Of a stretch of 64,000 nucleotides of DNA, positions 31,877 through 39,474 are shown in pieces (the first letter of the stretch is position 1; every line of letters begins with the position of its first letter). This DNA comes from Thermus aquaticus (GTDB lineage Bacteria; Deinococcota; Deinococci; Deinococcales; Thermaceae): assembly GCF_001280255.1 (NCBI RefSeq), contig NZ_LHCI01000106.1:1589766-1653765 (forward strand), read 5' to 3'. A program made the position numbers and the translations under genes. The notes below the pieces were generated by a model that saw nothing but the letters and a program-made list of their open reading frames with translations, made no database searches and had not been told where the DNA came from.

Positions 31877-32750
31877 CACACCCTCTCAATCTGCCGCTCG
31901 CCGAAAAGGCCATAAGGACGCGCCAGGAGCACAAGGAGCACCACCACGAAGGGCAGGGCCTCGGTGAAGCCGGGCAGGATGGGCTCCAGGTAGCGCTGGG
32001 AGAGGGCCTCGAGGGCCCCCAGCAAAAACCCCGCCACCAGGGCCCCCCCACGGAGTCCAGACCCCCCAGGATGGCCACCGGGAAGACCTTGAGGCCCAGG
32101 AAGACCAGGTTGTGCCCCACCCCGCTGGCCACGGCCAACAGGGCCCCCGCCAGGGTGGCGAGGAGGGCGGAAACCCCCCAGACCCCGGCCAGGATGCGGG
32201 CCGTGGGGATGCCTAGGGCCAACGCCGCCACCTCCCGCTCGGAGATGGCCCGCACCAGGACGCCGTACCGGCTACGCCGGAGGAGGAAAAGAAGGAGAAG
32301 CCCAAGGGGCACGGCCAGGAGCAGGTTCCACACCGCCCGGGAGGGCACGAAGACCTCCCCCATGGCGAAGCCCAGGTCGGGAAGGCTCCCGGGCAGGTAC
32401 TTGAGGTCGGGGCCCCAGAGGAGCTGTACCCCGCCGTCCAGGGCCGCCGCCAGGCCGATGGTGGCCATGATGACCGCCACCACGTTCCTGCCCAGGAGGG
32501 GACGGACAAACCCCCGCTCCACCAGAAGGCCGAAGAGGAAGGCCAGGGGAAGGGCGGCCAGAATGGCCAGGGGAAGGGGCAGGAAGAGGGCGAAGGTGTA
32601 GGTGAGGTAGGCCCCCACCAGGAGAAACTCCCCGATGGCGAAGTTGACCACGCTGGTGGCCCGGTAAACCAGGACGAAGCCCAAGGCCAGGAGGCCGTAA
32701 AGAGCCCCGTTGGCCAGGCCGCCGATGAGATAGGGCAAGAGGTCGGACAC
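31876..32750 (-). CDS. livH: Liv-type ABC permease LivH, frameshifted
   Basis: Membrane permease with MSDLLPYLIGGLANGALYGL, VVNFAIGEFLLVGAYL and LAGVWGVSALLATLAG, typical of LivH. The frame breaks at a run of seven G (C7 at 32043-32049): after GLDSVGG the correct sequence continues in another frame as ALVAGFLLGALEAL and ends at the TGA overlapping livF. One extra G would restore a normal protein of about 291 residues. Downstream sequence shows no other damage. This is either a fresh mutation, a phase-variable homopolymer or a base-calling error. If real, the permease lacks its last membrane segments. Confidence 0.85.
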
Positions 32751-32805
32751 AGGAGCCTCCTAAAGGCCCCGGGCCAGCCCGCGCCAGCCCGGGGCCCAAG
32801 CGGGC

Positions 32806-33990
32806 CTAGGCCAGCTTGATCCAGTCGGTGATGGCGTTGAAGCGCCCGTCCTTGACGCTGGCCCGGTAGAGCTTGGTGTAGGGGATGCGGTGGTCCACGA
32901 ACTGGAAGCCCCGGGTGAGGCCCAGGGCGTTGTAGTCCCCTATCTTCTCCAGGTACTCCACCAGCCCGGCCCGGGAGAGCTTCCCCGCCTGGGCCGCCCG
33001 GCGCATGGCCTCGGCGACGGCCAGGACCACGGCCAGGCTCCCCATGTAGTAGGTGGGCCGGTAGGAGGTGTCCCGGCCCTTCCGCTGCCGGAACTTGCGC
33101 ATCTCGTCCACGGCGGGGACCAGGGCCTCGTACCAGTAGGGGTTGTGGTAGGTGACGGTGAAGCCATCGGCGGCGGGCCCCGCCCGCTGGATGAGGACCA
33201 GCTCGGCGGAGTAGTAGGTGCCCATGAACTGGGCCTTGAGGCCCTGCTCGCGGGCGGCGCGCAGGATCAAGGGCTCCACGGAAAGGGCGTAACCCTGGAG
33301 GATGACGAAGTCGGGGTTGGCCCGGCGCAGGTTCAGGACCACGGGGGTGGCGTCGGTGAAGGCCGGGGGCGTGACCTCCTCGTGAACCACCTCCATGCCC
33401 AGGGCCTTGGCCCGCTCCTTGGCGTAGGGGATGGGGTCGCGGCCGAACTCGGTGTTGGAGTAGACCAGGGCGATCCTGGCCTTGCCCTTCTGCAGGCGCA
33501 CTTGACGCAGAAGGGCCTCCATCATGTCGTTGTAGGTGGGGCCAAAGACGAAGATGGTGGGGTAGGTCTTGGGGTCGGCCAGCTCGCTGGCGAAGCTGGT
33601 GGCCGAGTAGGGCAGGCCCAGGCGGGCGATCTCCGGGGCCAGGGCCTTGGAGAGGCCGGTGGAGTCCCCGTAGACGAAGAGGAGCTCGTCCGGCCGCTCC
33701 CGGGCGAGGACGCGGTTAAAGGCCGCCGTGCCCCTGGCTACGTCGTAGCCCGTGTCCTCCACGATGAGCTCCAGCTTCCGCCCGGCGATCCCCCCCAGCA
33801 CCTCGTTCACGTAGTCCGCGCCGTCCACAAACCCTTCCCGCCCGGCGTTGCCGGCGAAGGCGAAGGGACCGGTGAGGGGCAGAAGCAGCGCCATCTTCAC
33901 CGGCCTGGCCTGAGCCCTGGCCAGGTAGGGCATGCCCAAAGCCGCCAAGGAACCCACACCCACCTTCTTTAGAAACTCTCTGCGCTTCAT
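32806..33990 (-). CDS. Liv-type substrate-binding protein, Tat-like signal
   Basis: About 394 residues of the periplasmic-binding family 6 (LivJ/AmiC-like): KMALLLPLTGPFAFAGNAGR, then LELIVEDTGYDVARGTAAFNRVL and the inter-domain segment ARIALVYSNTEFGRDPIPYA. The N-terminus MKRREFLKKVGVGSLAALG has a twin-Arg export pattern. The second ATG (33990) is preferred because AAGGAGGT lies 9 nt upstream; ATG 33996 is only 3 nt from it. First gene of the operon binding protein-livH-livF-livG-acyl-CoA synthetase-livM. The ligand is unknown, but the embedded ligase suggests an aliphatic or aromatic acid. Confidence 0.92.
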   Translation of the reverse strand: MKRREFLKKVGVGSLAALGMPYLARAQARPVKMALLLPLTGPFAFAGNAGREGFVDGADYVNEVLGGIAGRKLELIVEDTGYDVARGTAAFNRVLARERPDELLFVYGDSTGLSKALAPEIARLGLPYSATSFASELADPKTYPTIFVFGPTYNDMMEALLRQVRLQKGKARIALVYSNTEFGRDPIPYAKERAKALGMEVVHEEVTPPAFTDATPVVLNLRRANPDFVILQGYALSVEPLILRAAREQGLKAQFMGTYYSAELVLIQRAGPAADGFTVTYHNPYWYEALVPAVDEMRKFRQRKGRDTSYRPTYYMGSLAVVLAVAEAMRRAAQAGKLSRAGLVEYLEKIGDYNALGLTRGFQFVDHRIPYTKLYRASVKDGRFNAITDWIKLA

Positions 33991-34054
33991 GCTCATTCAC
34001 CTCCTTAGGTTTGCAGGCAAGATACCACGCCCGCTTCCGGGGCGCAAGGGGGCG

Positions 34055-34060
34055 TATCAT
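34055..34060 (+). promoter_or_regulatory. Leaderless -10 box
   Basis: TATCAT ends 6 nt before ATG 34067. On the other strand a TATCTT (34019-34024) serves the divergent binding-protein gene, so both -10 boxes lie within about 40 bp, bordering an imperfect dyad (GATACCACGCCC...GGGCGTATC). Confidence 0.55.
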
Positions 34061-34066
34061 GGGGGC

Positions 34067-34495
34067 ATGGCCCAGTGGAAGGTGGTGATGCTCTTCCTGG
34101 CCCTTTGGGGAGGGGGTCTAGCCCAGACCCTGGTAGAGGTGACGGCGGTGGCGGCGGTGGCCTCGAGCCTGGACCCCGCCATCCGCCTGCCCCAGGGGAG
34201 CTACAAGGCGAGAAGCCCGGAGCCCATCCTGGCCCGCTTTCCCGAGGCCAGGGGCTACGCCCTGGAGGTCTATGCCGCCAAAGGCCTGGCAAGCCGCCTC
34301 CACGCCGCCTTCGTCCAGCAGATCCTCACGGCCTTCGCCGCCGCGGGCTACTTCGTGGAGGCGCAGGAGGAGAAGGTGGTGGACGGGGAGGTCCGGACCA
34401 AGTACCTGCTCAAGGACGGCCTGGGCCGGCCCGCCCTGCTCCTCGTGGTGCGGAAGGGGGAGGAGTTGGTGTACGCCTTTGGCAAGCGTAAGTGA
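34067..34495 (+). CDS. Small secreted protein of unknown function
   Basis: 142 residues with a signal peptide (MAQWKVVMLFLALWGGGLA|Q). The mature part is a mixed alpha/beta protein with YALEVYAAKGLASRLHAAFVQQILTAF, a long amphipathic helix, followed by strands (TKYLLKDGLGRPALLLVVRK). I do not recognise the family. The leaderless start at 34067 is set by TATCAT 6 nt upstream. It is divergent from the liv binding-protein gene. Confidence 0.75.
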   Translation: MAQWKVVMLFLALWGGGLAQTLVEVTAVAAVASSLDPAIRLPQGSYKARSPEPILARFPEARGYALEVYAAKGLASRLHAAFVQQILTAFAAAGYFVEAQEEKVVDGEVRTKYLLKDGLGRPALLLVVRKGEELVYAFGKRK

Positions 34496-34523
34496 TACAA
34501 ATCACGATGTTTCTCGCTTGTGC
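34493..34523. repeat. 31-nt intergenic element, copy B
   Basis: GTGATACAAATCACGAT...GCTTGTG aligns ungapped with 6511-6541. It contains a perfect GTGAT-ACAA-ATCAC dyad, the shape of a CRP/FNR-family site. It overlaps the stop of the small secreted protein gene and the end of the GbsR-like remnant. Confidence 0.45.
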
Positions 34524-34690
34524 AAGAAGTCTCCGCTAACCGAAAGCCCTCAGGACAGCCCTTCCCCTATCTCCCGAGGCGTCTCTTCGGGGGAGGTCGG
34601 CGGCAAGGAGCCAGGCCAGCACCCGGCCCGCCATCCTGGGAAGGCCCGCTCCCTCAAGAAGGAGGGCCATCTCCTCCAATCGGTGAGATT
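34505..34690 (-). pseudogene. Remnant of a GbsR/MarR-type regulator
   Basis: On the minus strand, HRLEEMALLLEGAGLPRMAGRVLAWLLAAD matches the GbsR-family signature (E.G...E..GLPR.AGRI..WLL..D). After a 1-nt shift the next residues read TSPEETPREIGEGLS and then hit a stop. The helix-turn-helix and the rest of the protein are missing. This is a decayed, truncated copy. It occupies most of the 300-nt gap between the small secreted protein and serA. Confidence 0.6.
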
Positions 34691-34750
34691 GCGGTCTACA
34701 AAAAAGGGTGGAGTCCCGAGGCCAACTTGCTAAGTAGCTACCTTCGGTAC

Positions 34751-34796
34751 GCCCTTTTGGGGCCCCCACGCTGGCTTGCGCCAGCGTGGGGTGGTA
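34751..34796 (-). repeat. Intergenic hairpin repeat, copy 2
   Basis: GCCCTTTTGGGGCCCCC leads into a perfect 12-bp stem (CCCCACGCTGGC 34764-34775, loop TTGC, complement 34780-34791), then TGGTAT. In the serA sense direction the loop is GCAA. It abuts the serA stop codon. There is no T-tract, so it is not a standard terminator. Confidence 0.75.
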
Positions 34797-36362
34797 TTAG
34801 AGCTCCGCCAGGTCCACCCGTTCCAGCACGGGCAACGCCCTCAGGGCCTCGAGGACCTCCGGGGCGGGCTTCTGGTCCACGGTGAGGACGAACAGGGCCC
34901 GCCCCCCGGGCACGTCCCGGCCCAACTGCATCCCGGCGATGTTGACCCCGGCCTCGCCCAGGAGGGTTCCCACTTGGCCCACCACCCCCGGGCGGTCGTA
35001 GTTGACGCAGACCAGCATGTACCCCTCGGGCACCACCTCCAGGGAGTAGTCGTCAATGCCCACCAAGCGGGGCTTGCCTCCGATGACCACCCCCCGGGCC
35101 CGGCGGGTCTCCTGGTCGGTGGTGAGGCGCACCTCCAGGAGCCTGGTGTACTCTCCCGCCTCCTCCTGCCTCTGGGTGACGAGGCGGATGCCCCGCTCCT
35201 TCAGGAGGGGCCTGGCGGAGACCAGGTTCACGGCCTCGGGCCCCAGGACCCGGGAGAGGAGGCCCTTGGCCACGGCGCTGGCCACGGGCTCGGGGTCCTT
35301 CTCGTACTGGCCCAGAAAGGCCACCTCCAAAACCTGGGGCCGCCCCCGGGTGATCTGGGCCAGGAGCCTGCCCAGGGCCTCGCCCAGGGGGAGGAAGCCC
35401 CGTAGGGCCTGAAGGGCCTCGGGGTCAAAGCCGGTGTTCAGGGCGTAGGAGAGGTCCCCCTCCAGGGTGCGCACCACCCTCTCCAGGATGGCCTCCCCCA
35501 CCCGCTCCTGGGCCTCGAGGGTGTTGGCCCCCAGGTGGGCGGTGAGGACCACCCGGGGGTGCTTCAGGAGGGGATGGTCCTTGGGCGGGGGCTCCTCGGA
35601 GAAGACGTCCAGGCCGGCGGCGAAGAGGTGCCCCTCCTCCAACACCTCCAGAAGGGCCTTCTCGTCCACGATGCCGCCCCGGGCGGCGTTCACCACCACC
35701 GCCCCACGGGGAAGGAGGTAGAGCTCCCGGCGGCCGATCATCCCCCGGGTCTCCTCGGTCAGGGGGGTGTGCACGGTGAGGAAGTGGCTCTGGCGGAGGA
35801 GGTCCTCCAGGTGCTCCAGAAGCTCCACCCCCAGGCTCTCGGCCCGGGTCCTGGGGATGTAAGGATCGTAGGCCAGGACCCGCATCTCAAAGCCCTTGGC
35901 GAAGCGGGCCACCTGGCCGCCGATGCGGCCCAAGCCCACGATGCCCAGGGTCTTGCCCTTAAGCTCCAGGCCCAGGAACTTGCGGTCCCACTCCCCGGCG
36001 CGGATCTTGCGGTCGGAGAGGGCGATGCCCCGGGCGGCCGAGAGGAGGAGGCCGAAGGCCAGCTCGGCGGCCGAGCGGGTGTTGGCCTCGGGGACGTTGA
36101 CCACCAGGATGCCCAGGCGGCTCGCCGCCTCCAGGTCCACGTTGTCCACCCCCACCCCGCCCCGGCCCACCACCTTGAGGCGCTTGCCCCGCTTTAAGAG
36201 CTCGGCGTCCACCTGGGTGCGGCTTCGGGTAATGAGGGCATCGTAGGCGGGGATGATCTCCAGAAGCTCCTCGCGGCCGATGCCTGGGCGGTAGTCCAGG
36301 AGGACCCCGGGGTACTTGACCTCTCCCAGGCGCATCTCGTCGGAAACCAGAACCCGCCACAT
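34797..36362 (-). CDS. serA: D-3-phosphoglycerate dehydrogenase
   Basis: 521 residues, the long SerA type. It oxidises 3-phosphoglycerate to 3-phosphohydroxypyruvate, the first step of serine synthesis. The NAD motif is GIVGLGRIGGQVA. Catalytic Arg is in NAARGGIVDE, Glu in DVFSEEPP and His in LTAHLGANT. An allosteric-substrate-binding domain (~310-440) and a C-terminal ACT domain (~450-521, VCVNYDRPGVVGQVGTLLGE) follow, suggesting serine feedback. A TAGGGT box lies 9 nt before ATG, giving a near-leaderless transcript. Confidence 0.97.
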   Translation of the reverse strand: MWRVLVSDEMRLGEVKYPGVLLDYRPGIGREELLEIIPAYDALITRSRTQVDAELLKRGKRLKVVGRGGVGVDNVDLEAASRLGILVVNVPEANTRSAAELAFGLLLSAARGIALSDRKIRAGEWDRKFLGLELKGKTLGIVGLGRIGGQVARFAKGFEMRVLAYDPYIPRTRAESLGVELLEHLEDLLRQSHFLTVHTPLTEETRGMIGRRELYLLPRGAVVVNAARGGIVDEKALLEVLEEGHLFAAGLDVFSEEPPPKDHPLLKHPRVVLTAHLGANTLEAQERVGEAILERVVRTLEGDLSYALNTGFDPEALQALRGFLPLGEALGRLLAQITRGRPQVLEVAFLGQYEKDPEPVASAVAKGLLSRVLGPEAVNLVSARPLLKERGIRLVTQRQEEAGEYTRLLEVRLTTDQETRRARGVVIGGKPRLVGIDDYSLEVVPEGYMLVCVNYDRPGVVGQVGTLLGEAGVNIAGMQLGRDVPGGRALFVLTVDQKPAPEVLEALRALPVLERVDLAEL

Positions 36363-36441
36363 ATGCCCCTGACCCTAGCACGAAAAAGCCCTCCTGGGCA
36401 AGGCCCTTGGCTTCCGTCCAAAGCCGGGTAGACCGGCAGAC

Positions 36442-36666
36442 ATGGGGCGCTGGTTCCTTTAGCCGGGGCTCTTCCTCCTGGCCCTTTGGGCCATCGCCCA
36501 TCTCTACCCCCTTCTCTACGTCTTTCTGGCCTTCACCCTGGCGGCGGCCCTGGACCCGGCGGTCCGCTTCCTAAACCGCCTCCTCCCCTACCCCAGCGCC
36601 GTCATCGCCGCCTATCTGGCCGTCTTCGGCCTCCTCTTCCAAAGGCCCTCCAAGGCCTCCAGGTAG
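36442..36666 (+). pseudogene. N-terminal remnant of an AI-2E/PerM-family permease
   Basis: The frame reads MGRWFL, a TAG stop, then LFLLALWAIAHLYPLLYVFL and AFTLAAALDPAVRFLNRLL...YPSAVIAAYLAVFGLLF. This is the first two or three membrane helices of an AI-2E transporter-family protein, with the typical D/P-x-V-x-x-L-x-R-x-L after helix 2. Coding ends at about 36640, where it runs into the 3' end of the MutS-like remnant on the opposite strand. About 80 percent of the gene is missing. Confidence 0.6.
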
Positions 36667-37018
36667 GCCTCCGCCGCCAGGAGGAAGTAGAGGCGCTTCT
36701 GCCAGGGGTGGCGGGCCCCCTCCGCCAGCTCCAGACCCTTGCGCATGTTCTCCATGCCCCGGAAAAAGGTCCGGAAGGCCTGGGCCAGCGGCTCGGCCTC
36801 CAGGTCCTGGGCCACCCTCTGGCGGTGGACCACGGCCTTTTCGTCCTGAAGGGGCCTGCGGAAGATGGCCTCCAGGCCCATCCCCCCGTGAGGGGCGAAG
36901 AGGGCGGCTTCCAGCTCGTCCAGGTGGAGGTCCTGGAAGTGGGCGGGGACGCCCCTTTCCCTTCCTCCACGGGCCCCTCCGGGCCGAGGAGGCTTGGCCT
37001 TTCTGCCGTTCTCTCCAC
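36640..37018 (-). pseudogene. Truncated, frameshifted MutS-like gene under a fluoride riboswitch
   Basis: From GTG 37018 one frame reads VERTAERPSLLGPEGPVEEG; after a frameshift near 36950 the main frame continues HFQDLHLDELEAALF, then GLEAIFRRPLQDEKAVVHRQ and RVAQDLEAEPLAQAFRTFF, with FLLAAEAYLEALEGL. This matches the N-terminal core of MutS-related ATPases (F.DL.LD, PL.D...V.RQ.V..DL, fL.aa..Y..al). The clamp and ATPase domains are missing and the frame ends where the AI-2E remnant begins. It is the first coding sequence after the fluoride riboswitch. Confidence 0.65.
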
Positions 37019-37033
37019 GGGTCCCTCCCAAGC

Positions 37034-37060
37034 AAAAACCCCTACCGGAAACCCGGTAGG
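37034..37060 (-). terminator. Expression-platform terminator of the fluoride riboswitch
   Basis: An 8-bp stem (CCTACCGG / CCGGTAGG, loop of 4) at 37041-37060 is followed on the minus strand by GG and five T (37038-37034). Its 5' arm shares the CCTACC residues with the aptamer 3' end, the mutually exclusive pairing expected of a fluoride ON switch. Confidence 0.88.
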
Positions 37061-37117
37061 AGTCATCAGCCCGAAGCGGGCGGTTAGGGCGGACTCCATC
37101 GCCCTAAGGGCATTCTA
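37034..37117 (-). promoter_or_regulatory. Fluoride (crcB) riboswitch with its promoter and terminator
   Basis: On the minus strand a TAGAAT -10 box (37117-37112) is followed 6 nt later by the aptamer: AGGGCGATGGAGTCCGCCCT (37105-37086), AACCGCCCGCTTCGGGC, then TGATGACTCCTAC (37068-37056). This fits the conserved crcB-motif core (GGCGATGG..TCCGCC, AACCGCC, GGGCTGATGACTCCTAC). The final CTCCTACC also forms the left arm of a terminator, so fluoride binding would allow read-through. Such riboswitches normally control CrcB/Fluc or CLC-F fluoride exporters; here the next gene is a MutS-like remnant. Confidence 0.9.
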
Positions 37118-37155
37118 GCCCACCGAGATGAGAAAAGGGGTGGGCCCGCTACCCG

Positions 37156-37791
37156 CTACCCGGCCTCTCCCCGGGCCAGGGCCCGCGAGACGGCCAGGGC
37201 CAGAAGCCCCCCCAGGAAAGGGCCGGGGAGGTAAACCAAGGCCCCGCCCAGGTCCCCGAGGAGGAGGGCCGGGCCCGCCCAGCGGGCGGGGTTGAAGGCG
37301 CCCCCAGAAAGGGAGGCCAGGGCGAGGACGAGGAGGGTCACCGTGAGGCCGATGGCCACCCCCGCCAGAGGGTGCCTGGTCCGCACCACCATGAGGATGA
37401 CGAGGACCAGGAAGAAGGCCCCCAGGACCTCGGCGGCCAGTCCCCTGCCCCAGTCGGAGGAGGTGGGAAGCCCCTTGGCCAGGACCCCCGGGTAGAGAAA
37501 GGCGGCCATCCCCGAGGCGCTGAGGCTCCCCAAAAGCTGGGCCAGCCAGTAGGCGAGAAGCTCCCTGGCCTTCAGGGCCCCCTCTAGGAAGAAGACCAGG
37601 CTCACCGCCGGGTTGAAGTGGGCCCCGGAAACACCCCCCAGGGCCACCACCATGACCAGGATGGCCAGGCCGCTGGCCAGCGCCGGGACCAGAGGCCCCT
37701 CCCCCCAGGCTAGGCTCCCCAGGCTGGCCTGGAGGAGAGCGAAGGTGCCCAGAAACTCGGCCAAGGCGCGGGACCAGAGGGAAGGAGCCAT
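37156..37791 (-). CDS. MIP-family aquaporin / glycerol facilitator
   Basis: 211 residues, six membrane helices. Both half-helix motifs are present: GAHFNPAVSLVFF and GGAFNPARWAGPAL. An N-terminal AEFLGTF motif is typical of the family. It forms a passive pore for water or small solutes. The second NPA carries NPAR as usual. The residues around it do not clearly settle water versus glycerol. A PHO-box-like repeat upstream and the nearby ugp genes would fit glycerol release from phosphodiesters; that is inference. GGGGGTGA precedes the ATG. Confidence 0.92.
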   Translation of the reverse strand: MAPSLWSRALAEFLGTFALLQASLGSLAWGEGPLVPALASGLAILVMVVALGGVSGAHFNPAVSLVFFLEGALKARELLAYWLAQLLGSLSASGMAAFLYPGVLAKGLPTSSDWGRGLAAEVLGAFFLVLVILMVVRTRHPLAGVAIGLTVTLLVLALASLSGGAFNPARWAGPALLLGDLGGALVYLPGPFLGGLLALAVSRALARGEAG

Positions 37792-37804
37792 CTTCGTTCA
37801 CCCC

Positions 37805-37863
37805 CTTCAATGTAAAGCCCTTGCCCTCTTCAATGTAAAGTCCTTCGGTCAGAGGGCGGTCAG
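37805..37863 (-). promoter_or_regulatory. Aquaporin promoter: PHO-box repeat and 23-bp tandem repeats
   Basis: Minus strand: CTGACCG-CCCT-CTGACCG (37863-37846) is a perfect 7-4-7 direct repeat at 11-bp period. Downstream lie two copies of CTTTACATTGAAG (37840-37828 and 37817-37805), exactly 23 bp apart; each contains a TACATT -10-like hexamer, the first 8 nt after the PHO box. The tandem copies could be two start sites or an operator. Confidence 0.6.
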
Positions 37864-37872
37864 GGCCAGGCG

Positions 37873-37896
37873 AAAACCCCCGGGGCTCCCCGGGGG
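37873..37896 (-). terminator. Terminator of the alkaline phosphatase gene
   Basis: An 8-bp stem CCCCCGGG / CCCGGGGG with a 4-nt loop (37877-37896) is followed on the minus strand by TTTT (37876-37873). It lies 20 nt after the phosphatase stop, so the aquaporin has its own promoter. Confidence 0.8.
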
Positions 37897-37916
37897 AAAG
37901 GAAGGAGGAGGGCTGG

Positions 37917-39422
37917 CTAGGCCCAGGCGTCCGCGGGGTGGCGCATCCCCACGGGCCTAGTCTTGAGAATCTCCAAGGCCTCCTCTTCGGACATAACCGG
38001 GTTCTGGTAGCGGATGCCCAGGGCCTCGCCCATGAGGCGGAAGATGTGGGTGTTGTCCATGAGGCCGAGCTGGAGGAAGCGGAGCCCCTGCCCGTAGAGG
38101 AGGGCGATCACCGGGCTTGCCGTGTGCTGGCCCGAGCTCCAGCCGATGTTGGGCCGGTCGGGCTTGCTGGCGTTCCGCTGGACCATGGCCCAGGACATGG
38201 TGTTGGCGGGCTGGATGCCGTAGCGGACGCCGTCGGGGCGGTAGACCTTCTTGGTGAGGGCCTCCACCACCATCTGGGCTTCCTCGTCGGTGAGGCTGAC
38301 CCCCTTCATGGCCCGGTAGGCCTCCTTGACCTGGGCGGCGTCGGGGTTACTCCCCAGGACCCTCTGCATGTGCTCAAAGCTGGCCTTCTGGCCCTCGAGG
38401 AGGTCTATCCCCGCCGAGCCCTCTAGGTAGCTCCGCCCCGCCCCGTAGAGGGCTCCCACCCCGGTGGCGTGGTCGGAGACCAGGATGAGGAGGGTGTCCG
38501 GGTGCTGGTCTACGAAAGCGGTGAGGAGCTCCAGGGCCTCGTCCGCGGCCAGGACGTCCCAAAGGGTGGCGGCGGGGTCGTTGAGGTGGTTGGAGTGGTC
38601 AATCCGGCCCGCCTCCACCTGCAGGACGAAGCCGTTGCGGTAGGAGGCCAGCCGGGGCAGGGCGGCTTGGACCATCTCCTTGAGGCTCGGGACCTTCACC
38701 CCCTGGAAGCGCCGGTCCACCTCGTAGGGCACGTGGCTGTCCGAGAAAACCCCCAGGAGCCTGGAGGCGTTGCTGGCCCTAAGCTCCTCCGGGGTGCGCG
38801 CCACGCCGTACCCCGCCTTCTGGAACGCCCCGTAGAGGTCCTTCTTGTCGGGGCGCCTCTCGGGGTTGAAGAAGCGGTCCCCGCCTCCCAGGTAGACCTC
38901 GGCCCCGAAGGCCAGGTACTGCTCGGCGATCTCGTTCTCCGCGTTGCGGTCCTTGTTGGAGATGACGAAGCTGGCCGGGGTGGCGTGGGTGACCGTGGTG
39001 GTGGTCACCAGGCCCACCGCCTTCCCCGCCTCCTTGGCGGCGGCGAAGAAGGGCTTCAAGGGAGTGCCGTCCGCGTGGACCGCCAGCCCCCCGTTCACCG
39101 TCTTCACCCCGCAGGAGAAGGCGTTGCCCGCGGCGCTGGACTCGGTGACGTAGCTGGTGAGGCTATAGGTGTTGATGAGGCCACTCGGGTAGCGGGTGAG
39201 AAGGCGCTCCAGGTGCAGGGTGCGGCCCAGGCGCCTCCTGGCGTAGGCCTGGGCGATGGCGTAGTCCTCCCAGGAGAAGCCATCGTAGACGAAGACGATC
39301 AGGTTCCGGTACCTGCGGCCTAGGGCGGGCGCGTTCTGGGGGGCGCCTTGGGCCAGGCCCTTGGGGGCGAGGCTGAGGCTTCCCAGAAGCGCCGCCGTCT
39401 TGAGGAGGTCCCTCCTTTTCAT
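37917..39422 (-). CDS. phoA: Secreted alkaline phosphatase (Tat-type signal)
   Basis: 501 residues of the PhoA superfamily. The N-terminus MKRRDLLKTAALLGSLSLAP is a twin-Arg-type signal. Metal and catalytic residues: Asp47 (FVYDGFS), nucleophile Ser95 in YVTESSAAGNAFSCGVKT, and C-terminal LILVSDHATGVGAL plus SGQHTASPV His ligands. The Asp preceding the nucleophile in E. coli PhoA is Glu94 here. Start 39422 is chosen because GGAGGTG lies 6 nt upstream; earlier in-frame starts overlap that site. It releases phosphate from organic esters outside the cytoplasmic membrane. A PHO-box-like repeat lies just upstream. Confidence 0.93.
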   Translation of the reverse strand: MKRRDLLKTAALLGSLSLAPKGLAQGAPQNAPALGRRYRNLIVFVYDGFSWEDYAIAQAYARRRLGRTLHLERLLTRYPSGLINTYSLTSYVTESSAAGNAFSCGVKTVNGGLAVHADGTPLKPFFAAAKEAGKAVGLVTTTTVTHATPASFVISNKDRNAENEIAEQYLAFGAEVYLGGGDRFFNPERRPDKKDLYGAFQKAGYGVARTPEELRASNASRLLGVFSDSHVPYEVDRRFQGVKVPSLKEMVQAALPRLASYRNGFVLQVEAGRIDHSNHLNDPAATLWDVLAADEALELLTAFVDQHPDTLLILVSDHATGVGALYGAGRSYLEGSAGIDLLEGQKASFEHMQRVLGSNPDAAQVKEAYRAMKGVSLTDEEAQMVVEALTKKVYRPDGVRYGIQPANTMSWAMVQRNASKPDRPNIGWSSGQHTASPVIALLYGQGLRFLQLGLMDNTHIFRLMGEALGIRYQNPVMSEEEALEILKTRPVGMRHPADAWA

Positions 39423-39456
39423 CCCCATCACCTCCACGGGTCATTGGAGCACACCT

Positions 39457-39474
39457 CTGTCAGAGGCCGGTCAG
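39457..39474 (-). promoter_or_regulatory. PHO-box-like repeat upstream of phoA
   Basis: Minus strand CTGACCG-GCCT-CTGACAG: two 7-bp repeats with a 4-bp linker, TGAC at exactly 11-bp spacing. It overlaps the last codons of the glycosyltransferase gene, 35 bp before the phoA start. A TCCAAT hexamer 8 nt downstream may be the -10. Confidence 0.6.

Noticed and set aside
34520-34885. Plus-strand ORF in the gap before serA
   Set aside because: Runs into serA antisense, lacks a ribosome binding site and is Pro/Gly-rich; the minus-strand GbsR-like remnant explains the coding signal better.
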